Positions 59,264 through 64,000 of a stretch of 64,000 nt of DNA are shown here, piece after piece (position 1 is the stretch's first letter; each line of letters begins with the position of its first letter). Under the pieces are notes generated by a model. That model searched no databases. It saw only the letters and a list, made by a program, of their open reading frames with translations, and was not told the DNA's origin. The position numbers and the translations under genes were made by a program. This DNA comes from Frigoribacterium sp. CFBP 13712 (lineage in GTDB: Bacteria; Actinomycetota; Actinomycetes; Actinomycetales; Microbacteriaceae). The stretch is taken from NCBI RefSeq assembly GCF_014842255.1, contig NZ_JACYVH010000001.1:600475-664474 (forward strand). The letters run 5' to 3'.

Positions 59264-59312
59264 GACGGTCCGGTTCGACCCATCCTCACGGATCGGGAAG
59301 AACCGGACCGTC
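59264..59312. repeat. Long inverted repeat between the ABC and MFS genes
   Basis: GACGGTCCGGTTC (59264-59276) and GAACCGGACCGTC (59300-59312) are perfect 13-bp arms with a 23-base loop that itself contains ATCC-TCAC-GGAT. It lies 52 bases before the MFS TTG and could be a terminator of the ABC operon or an operator for the MFS gene. It does not show the 19-bp internal period seen in three other palindromes. Confidence 0.75.
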
Positions 59313-59364
59313 TCGTGCGTTCGGACGCACAGGCACACCCGCCGTCACCCTCGAGGAGCCCCAT

Positions 59365-60828
59365 TTGACCAGCGCGACATCCCCGGCGACGACCACCGAG
59401 CCCCTCGACGACGACGGGACGGCGGCGCGCAACAAGCTCGTCATCGGCCTCCTGCTCGTCTCGGCGTTCGTCGTCATCCTGAACGAGACGATCATGGGCG
59501 TGGCCCTGCCGAGCCTCACCCGCGACCTCGACATCACGGTCACGGCCGGCCAGTGGCTGACCACCGGCTTCATGCTGACGATGGCGGTCGTCATCCCGAT
59601 CACCGGGTTCCTCCTGCAGCGGTTCAACACCCGACCCGTGTTCATCACGGCCATGAGCCTGTTCAGCCTCGGCACCGCCATCTCGGCCGTCGCACCCGGG
59701 TTCGGCGTGCTGCTGCTCGGCCGCGTCGTCCAGGCCTCGGGCACGGCCATCATGATGCCGCTGCTCATGACGACGGTGCTCACCCTCGTGCCGCCGGCGA
59801 CCCGCGGGCGCACGATGGGCAACATCTCGATCGTCATCTCGGTCGCTCCGGCGATCGGACCGACCATCTCGGGCGTCATCCTCAGCGTGCTCGAGTGGCG
59901 CTTCATGTTCATCCTCGTGCTGCCCATCGCGCTCGCCGCGCTGGCGCTCGGAGCGGCCCGCGTGAAGAACGTGACCACACCGAAGAAGGTGCCGCTCGAC
60001 GTGCTGTCGGTGATCCTGTCGGCCTTCGCCTTCGGCGGCATCGTGTTCGGGCTCAGCTCGATCGGCGAGGGCGCCGAGGCGGCCGTGCCGGCGTGGGTGC
60101 CGCTCGCCGTGGGCGCCGCCGCGCTCGTCGTCTTCGTGCTGCGTCAGCGTTCGCTGCAGCGCCACGACCGCGCCCTGCTCGACCTGCGCACCTTCTCGTC
60201 GCGCACCTTCACCATCTCGGCGACCGTGCTCGGCATCGGCATGATCGCCCTGTTCGGCACGTTGATCGTGCTGCCGATCTACCTCCAGAACGTGCACGGC
60301 CTCGACCCGCTGTCGACCGGTCTGCTGCTGCTGCCCGGCGGGCTCGTGCAGGGGCTGCTGTCGCCCGTGGTCGGTCGCCTGTTCGACAAGCACGGCCCCA
60401 CCGTCCTGCTGGTGCCCGGCACCATCCTGGTCAGCGCCGTGCTGTGGTTCATGTCGACCGTCTCGGAGGCGACCCCGATCCCGATGATCCTCGGCGCGCA
60501 CGTCGCCCTCAGCATCGGACTCGCGTTGATGTTCACCCCGCTCTTCACGTCGGGGCTCGGCTCGTTGCCGTCGAACCTGTACTCGCACGGCAGTGCGATC
60601 GTCGGCACGGTGCAGCAGCTGGCCGGCGCAGCCGGGACGGCGGTGTTCATCACGGTCATGACCCTCGCGACGACGGCCGCCGCGCGCGGTGGCGTGGTCG
60701 ACGTCGCCGCGACCGGCGCTGGCGTGCGGGCGGCGTTCCTCGTCGGAGCGATCATCTCGGTGTTCGCCGTCGTCGGAGCGTTCTTCGTCCGCCGCCCCGC
60801 ACAGGACGCCCCGCCCGTCGCGCACTAG
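59365..60828 (+). CDS. MFS transporter, DHA2 (EmrB/QacA) family
   Basis: A 487-residue, 14-helix drug:proton antiporter. Features include NETIMGVALPSLTRDLDITVTAGQWLTTGFML at helices 1-2, LLLGRVVQASGTAIMMPLL and the C-motif-like VISVAPAIGPTISGVILS. It probably exports drugs or toxic metabolites. The start is TTG at 59365 with GAGGAG eight bases upstream; no ATG lies near. A strong hairpin follows the stop. It may be controlled through the inverted repeat upstream; no regulator is adjacent. Confidence 0.9.
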   Translation: MTSATSPATTTEPLDDDGTAARNKLVIGLLLVSAFVVILNETIMGVALPSLTRDLDITVTAGQWLTTGFMLTMAVVIPITGFLLQRFNTRPVFITAMSLFSLGTAISAVAPGFGVLLLGRVVQASGTAIMMPLLMTTVLTLVPPATRGRTMGNISIVISVAPAIGPTISGVILSVLEWRFMFILVLPIALAALALGAARVKNVTTPKKVPLDVLSVILSAFAFGGIVFGLSSIGEGAEAAVPAWVPLAVGAAALVVFVLRQRSLQRHDRALLDLRTFSSRTFTISATVLGIGMIALFGTLIVLPIYLQNVHGLDPLSTGLLLLPGGLVQGLLSPVVGRLFDKHGPTVLLVPGTILVSAVLWFMSTVSEATPIPMILGAHVALSIGLALMFTPLFTSGLGSLPSNLYSHGSAIVGTVQQLAGAAGTAVFITVMTLATTAAARGGVVDVAATGAGVRAAFLVGAIISVFAVVGAFFVRRPAQDAPPVAH

Positions 60829-60838
60829 CCCCGCCCCT

Positions 60839-60868
60839 GGCGCCCCGTGGCCTCGCTCACGGGGCGCC
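60839..60868 (+). terminator. Hairpin terminator of the MFS gene
   Basis: GGCGCCCCGTG (60839-60849) and CACGGGGCGCC (60858-60868) are perfect 11-bp arms with an eight-base loop, 10 bases after the stop. Confidence 0.82.
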
Positions 60869-60929
60869 GGGCCCCTGGCGGAGCGCCCGCCCGGGCGCCC
60901 CGGGCGTGGCGCGCCCTGTCTGTGACGCC

Positions 60930-61097
60930 CCGCCTCCCCCAGCGCCGCTCACCCCGTCGCCGCCTCCGCCTCCCCCAGCCCCGCTCACCCCGTCGCCGCC
61001 TCCGCCTCCCCCAGCCCCGCTCACCCCGTCGGCGCCTCCGCCTCCCCCGCGCCGCTCGTCCGTCGGCGCCTCCGCCTCTGCCGGCGCCGCTCACCCC
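60930..61097. repeat. 36-bp tandem repeat array, five copies
   Basis: Copies begin at 60930, 60966, 61002, 61038 and, after a 34-bp copy, at 61072. The unit begins CCGCCTCCCCCAGCCCCGCT and ends with CCCCGTCGCCGCCT. Copies 1-3 are almost identical. There are no variable spacers, so this is a tandem array and not CRISPR. The last copy runs into the GGCAACTCC element and the end of the DUF559 gene. Confidence 0.9.
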
Positions 61098-62050
61098 GTC
61101 GGCAACTCCTGCTCCCTGCGGCGCCGCGGAACGGCGAGCCGCCAGTGTCTGCGCCCCCGCGGCCCGAGGACTCGCGGCAGGCAGGAGTTGCCGACGTGTG
61201 CGACGGGTCTCGGCCCTCCCGCGGTTGAGATCAGAGCATCGATCGCCGCTGCCGTCTCCTCCCACGTGTCGCGCACCATCAGCGTGCCCGCCCGGAACGG
61301 GATGCGGCCCTCGCGCGCGATCGCGGCGTCCTTGAGGCGGTCCTCGTGGAACCTCTCCTCGTGGTGCTGCCGCCCGTCCGTCTCGAACCCGATGATCCCG
61401 TCGACGACCATGTCGATGATCCTCCGCGAACGTCCGACGGGCACCTGACGGCGCACATGGTGCCCGGCGCACCTGAGGCGAGTGCCGGCGGCGCTCTCGA
61501 GAATGCTCTCCGCGCCTCCCTCGCTCCACGCGACGAGGCCCGCTGCGTCGGCGTGTTTCCGAGACAGGACCTCCGCGGCATCGTCGTCATCGAGAACCAC
61601 ACCGGCCTGCCGGGCCCAGTCCACGAGGATCACGGCGTCTTCGAGTGATCGTGCCTCGACGACGGCCCTGGCGAGAGCGTCACGGGGGTCGACCGACCAG
61701 GCGGTGCCCCTCTCGCTGAGATCGAGCGGGTCCCAGACGACCCGGATGCCGCGACGCCGCCGGAGGCGCGAAGCCGTCTCGGGCACGGACACGGTGATCG
61801 GCGGGCGCGTCCACGCCCAGGCACCCAGCGCGTGGAGAGCCGCGGCCCCGGTCAGTCGCCCGCCGATGCTGACGGCCACGTATCGCGGATCGGTTCGGTC
61901 CCAGGTGGAGTACCAGCCCCTTCGGGGCCGTGTCACTCCTCGAGAGCGGACGGCGGCCGTGAGGTGCCGGTCGGTGGCTCCGTGAGCCACCAGGTCGCGC
62001 TTGTGCAGGAGGCCCCCGGCGGAGATGACGAGTTCGGCGATCGTGGTCAT
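61091..62050 (-). CDS. AbiEi-type N-terminus / DUF559 nuclease-like protein flanked by inverted-repeat pairs
   Basis: A 319-residue protein. The first 60 residues form a winged helix of the type found in AbiEi-like antitoxins (ISAGGLLHKRDLVAHGATDR). The C-terminal half (from about 190) is a DUF559/Vsr-like PD-(D/E)xK domain: GGAESILESAAG, RIIDMVVDGIIGFETDGRQH. Such proteins are numerous in actinobacteria and their role is unknown. The last 40 residues (from VAHVGNSCLP) are encoded by the inverted-repeat pair at 61098-61195 and should be an acquired tail. ATG at 62050 begins the AbiEi-like domain. Two further repeat pairs lie upstream. Confidence 0.82.
   Translation of the reverse strand: MTTIAELVISAGGLLHKRDLVAHGATDRHLTAAVRSRGVTRPRRGWYSTWDRTDPRYVAVSIGGRLTGAAALHALGAWAWTRPPITVSVPETASRLRRRRGIRVVWDPLDLSERGTAWSVDPRDALARAVVEARSLEDAVILVDWARQAGVVLDDDDAAEVLSRKHADAAGLVAWSEGGAESILESAAGTRLRCAGHHVRRQVPVGRSRRIIDMVVDGIIGFETDGRQHHEERFHEDRLKDAAIAREGRIPFRAGTLMVRDTWEETAAAIDALISTAGGPRPVAHVGNSCLPRVLGPRGRRHWRLAVPRRRREQELPTG
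61098..61195. repeat. GGCAACTCCTGC inverted pair 1 (3' end of DUF559 gene)
   Basis: GTCGGCAACTCCTGC (61098-61112) and GCAGGAGTTGCCGAC (61181-61195) are perfect 15-bp arms, 68 bases apart. The pair overlaps the coding 3' end of the DUF559 gene. Pairs 2 and 3 share the same arm core. Confidence 0.9.
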
Positions 62051-62188
62051 GCCGACACAGCGTGCCCAAGACCCGCCCGGCTCCGTGCCGAAGACCTCCG
62101 CACTGTGGAGAGACGGGGAATCGGCCCGTCTGGGGACGAGGGATCGACCACGCACGGCCTTCACCTGGGGATGACGAGACCCGACGCT

Positions 62189-62268
62189 GGCAACTCCTGC
62201 CTCCTGCGCACACGAGGGCAGCCGCCCGGCGAACGCACCGGCCGAGACGACCGCAGCCAGGAGTTGCC
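62189..62268. repeat. GGCAACTCCTGC inverted pair 2
   Basis: GGCAACTCCTG (62189-62199) and CAGGAGTTGCC (62258-62268) are perfect 11-bp arms with a 58-base spacer. The left arm continues as CCTCCTGC, similar to pair 1. Confidence 0.88.
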
Positions 62269-62357
62269 GACCAGCCGCCGGAGCGGAGTGCGGGTGTCGG
62301 ACGCACCGTTCAGGTGCGCATCGGTACCGCCGCCCGGGTCGAGACCCAGAGGCCGGC

Positions 62358-62440
62358 GTCGGAAACTCCTGCTCGCTGCAGCACGTCACGGGGGCACGGC
62401 CTGTTCCGGCCCGTGCAGGCGACTGGAGGCAGGAGTTGCC
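62358..62440. repeat. GGCAACTCCTGC inverted pair 3
   Basis: GTCGGAAACTCCTGC (62358-62372, one change from pair 1) and GCAGGAGTTGCC (62429-62440). The spacer contains a smaller GCACGG/CCGTGC hairpin. Confidence 0.85.
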
Positions 62441-62508
62441 AGCGGGGGCGGGGGCGCGGCGCGGGCAGGGGCGCGGGGCGGGGCGGGAGCGGGCGGGGGC
62501 GCCGGGGG
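62441..62508. repeat. G-rich tract with quadruplex potential
   Basis: Several runs of four or five G (GCGGGGGCGGGGGCGCGG and later GGGGCGGGGCGGG) on the plus strand, directly after repeat pair 3 and before the NnrE stop. Such runs can form G-quadruplexes; no function is shown. Confidence 0.5.
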
Positions 62509-63252
62509 CTAGGGGGTGGAGAGCTCGGGGGCTCCGAGGCGGAGACCGATGTCGATCAGGACTACGCGGCCAGCGAGCATCGGCCCGCTGCCGCGAAGGA
62601 GCCCCGCCTTGCGTCCGCCGAAGGTGACGGTCACGTCCGCCGGCAGCACCAGCTCGGCCGATCCGTCGTCGGGATGGAGGCCGCTGGGGAGGTCGACCGC
62701 GACCACCAGCGGACGCCCCAGCACCGGCCCCGAGGGCACCGGCCCACCAGCCCCCGGTCCCGCAGACCCCGCACCAGCCCCCTCCCCGCCGGACCCCGCA
62801 CCCCCGCCCAGCGCCGCCACCACGCGCCGTGCGTCCCCTCGCAACCCGCCGCTGGCGCCCGTGCCCACCATCCCGTCGAGCACCACGTCGTACTCGCGCA
62901 GCAGTCCGGGCGCCGCCGCGGGGTCCGTCCAGGGGCCCAGCGCGTCGACCGTCGCGCCGGCGACCAGGGCGGCATCGAGCCCCGCCTCGTGCAGTCGCGA
63001 TCCCGTGGGCACCACGGTCACCACGCCCCCGGGCACGAACTCCTGCGCCAGCGATGCGCCGGCGTAGAGGGCGTCCCCGCCGTTGTCGCCGCTGCCGACG
63101 AGCAGCAGGATCCGCGGGGCCGAGGAGGCGCGCAGCAGCCCGGACACGACCCCCGCGAGTCCGTCGGCGGCCCGCTGCATGAGCGGCTCCCCGGCCTCGA
63201 GCAGCGGCTTCTCGGCGGCACGGATCTGGGCGGCGGTCCAGGCATCGGTCAT
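62509..63252 (-). CDS. nnrE: NAD(P)H-hydrate epimerase
   Basis: A 247-residue YjeF_N-type epimerase, which interconverts R and S forms of hydrated NAD(P)H so that the repair dehydratase can act on them. Motifs are AAQIRAAEKPLLEAGEPLMQRA, LLLVGSGDNGGDALYAG, VVLDGMVGTGASGGLRG (catalytic Asp) and VAVDLPSGLHPDDG. A Gly/Ala/Pro-rich insertion of about 30 residues follows GALGG-like sequence at 150-180. The dehydratase domain often fused to it (NnrD) is absent. ATG at 63252 lies six bases after CAGAGT, another leaderless pattern. Confidence 0.9.
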   Translation of the reverse strand: MTDAWTAAQIRAAEKPLLEAGEPLMQRAADGLAGVVSGLLRASSAPRILLLVGSGDNGGDALYAGASLAQEFVPGGVVTVVPTGSRLHEAGLDAALVAGATVDALGPWTDPAAAPGLLREYDVVLDGMVGTGASGGLRGDARRVVAALGGGAGSGGEGAGAGSAGPGAGGPVPSGPVLGRPLVVAVDLPSGLHPDDGSAELVLPADVTVTFGGRKAGLLRGSGPMLAGRVVLIDIGLRLGAPELSTP

Positions 63253-63263
63253 GCCTCCACTCT

Positions 63264-63313
63264 GCCCCTCGCCGCACGCGAGGCGCCGACTCGCCGCACG
63301 CGAGGCGCCGACA
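63264..63313. repeat. Direct repeat upstream of the terminal hydrolase
   Basis: CTCGCCGCACGCGAGGCGCC is present twice in tandem between the divergent NnrE and hydrolase starts, each copy containing a small CTCGC/GCGAG hairpin. It could be a regulatory site for either gene. Confidence 0.6.
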
Positions 63314-63338
63314 CCCGCCCTGCTGCCAGACTGGACGG

Positions 63339-64000
63339 ATGCGTGCTCAGGCGAACAACCCCGTCGACGGAACCGAGATCGCCTACGAGGTGGACGGCGA
63401 CGGCCCTCCCCTGGTGCTGGTGCACGGCTCCGGCCTCTCGCGCGGCACCTGGCGCGGGCTCGGCTATCTGCGCGATCTGCAGCGCGACTTCACGGTGGTC
63501 GCGCTCGACATGCGGGGTCACGGCAAGAGCGGCAAGCCGCATGATCCCGCGTCGTACACGATGGACCTCCACCGCGGCGACGTCGAGGCCGTGCTCACCG
63601 CGACCGGGCTCGAGCCGGCGCACTACGTCGGCTACTCGTTCGGCGCCCGGATCGGCCTCTCGATCGCGGCCCACACTCCGCGGCTGCTGCGCACGCTGAC
63701 GACGATCGGCGGCAGCTGGGCCCCCATGAACGGCAACATCGGCGCCACGTTCGCCCCCGACTGGCACGAGGCGCTCACCACCGGCGGCATGGCCCGCTTC
63801 GTCGACCGGTGGGGCGAGACCATCGGCCGTCCGATCGACCCCGAGACCCGTCTCGCCTTCATGCAGGACGACCCCGAGGCGCTGGCCGCCTTCTTCACCG
63901 CGGCCGAGACCGGCGGCGGCCTGACCGTCGACCAGCTCGACTCGGTGACCGTGCCCACCCTCCTGCTCGCCGGCACCCGCGACGTCGACCGGCACCGCGA
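63339..64000 (+). CDS. Alpha/beta hydrolase, 3' end beyond the window
   Basis: The first 220 residues of an alpha/beta hydrolase; the gene continues past the window. It has LVLVHGSGLSRGTWRGLGYL, VVALDMRGHGKSGKP, the nucleophile elbow in YVGYSFGARIGLSIA, and the acid region LLAGTRDVDRHR at the end. It resembles proline iminopeptidase or haloalkane dehalogenase-like and other small hydrolases; the substrate is unknown. ATG at 63339 follows CAGACT (63327-63332) by six bases, consistent with a leaderless mRNA. The catalytic His is not yet reached. Confidence 0.85.
   Translation, partial: MRAQANNPVDGTEIAYEVDGDGPPLVLVHGSGLSRGTWRGLGYLRDLQRDFTVVALDMRGHGKSGKPHDPASYTMDLHRGDVEAVLTATGLEPAHYVGYSFGARIGLSIAAHTPRLLRTLTTIGGSWAPMNGNIGATFAPDWHEALTTGGMARFVDRWGETIGRPIDPETRLAFMQDDPEALAAFFTAAETGGGLTVDQLDSVTVPTLLLAGTRDVDRHR

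Larger units (their letters stand above)
62051..62508. other. Gene-free region with two repeat pairs and a G-rich tract
   Basis: This 458-base region between the DUF559 start and the NnrE stop has no supportable gene. It holds repeat pairs 2 (62189-62268) and 3 (62358-62440) and a G-rich tract (62441-62508). The promoter of the DUF559 gene must lie in about 62051-62180. Long open frames here are by-products of high G+C. Confidence 0.7.

Noticed and set aside
60930-61097. Possible CRISPR array (36-bp repeats)
   Set aside because: Units are directly adjacent with no variable spacers and there are no cas genes nearby; it is a tandem repeat.

Overview
This window is bacterial chromosome of very high G+C (roughly 70-73% by eye), densely packed, with many 4-bp ATGA/GTGA stop-start overlaps, GTG and TTG starts, and many apparently leaderless genes. 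Gene content points to an actinobacterium, most likely Microbacteriaceae: a riboflavin operon under an FMN riboswitch, a DtxR-type iron box, an ECF sigma/MGMT/TagI/AlkA operon, an alditol-oxidase homologue, an LAFTG-anchored surface protein, and M23, MMPL and PadR genes. The family assignment is inference. I saw no rRNA, tRNA, CRISPR array, prophage or insertion sequence.

Layout. 0-6.8 kb: MarR regulator and photolyase, a class C beta-lactamase-like hydrolase, a PfkB kinase, an ElaA-type acetyltransferase, a TetR regulator and a dienelactone hydrolase. 6.8-9.2 kb: ribE-ribB-ribH (minus strand) behind an FMN riboswitch and a small leader ORF. 9.2-17.1 kb: pentapeptide protein, L-serine dehydratase, a divergent MarR/MMPL pair with an operator, a membrane-tethered nuclease, an MFS transporter and a small basic protein. 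17.2-21.6 kb: repeat-containing surface protein, VOC protein, aldo/keto reductase, acylphosphatase. 21.7-25.2 kb: five-gene alkylation-repair operon (MGMT, ECF sigma, MGMT, TagI, AlkA), then a possible small RNA. 25.3-29.0 kb: histidine phosphatase, AraC regulator, small membrane protein, GrpB protein, GntR/FCD regulator. 29.0-37.3 kb: minus-strand catabolic operon combining a tripartite tricarboxylate transporter (TctC-TctB-TctA) with a TIM-barrel isomerase, fused DhaK-DhaL kinase, RpiB, PdxA and TPI-like enzymes, probably controlled by the GntR regulator. 37.3-40.6 kb: siderophore uptake genes under an iron box, without an ATPase gene. 40.6-54.5 kb: aminopeptidase, hydrolases, MntH with an operator, a lipoprotein, a membrane protein, a CitE-like protein, PadR, several unknowns, an M23 peptidase and a MarR regulator. 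54.6-64 kb: alditol oxidase, histidine phosphatase, DedA protein, an ABC exporter, an MFS exporter, a DUF559 nuclease-like gene flanked by inverted-repeat pairs, NAD(P)HX epimerase and a truncated hydrolase.

Unusual structure lies mostly outside conventional genes. (1) A short motif, core GGAGGCGCG/CGCGCCTCC, occurs nearly 60 times on both strands, often in protein tails, linkers and loops and in terminator stems. (2) Three intergenic palindromes of 60-70 bp share one design: an 8-9 bp unit repeated at exactly 19 bp in each arm around a common centre. (3) An AbiEi/DUF559 gene is bracketed by three inverted pairs of a GGCAACTCCTGC element, one of which supplies its C-terminus. (4) A small ORF with a strong Shine-Dalgarno lies between the FMN riboswitch and ribE. 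All positions and counts were read by eye.
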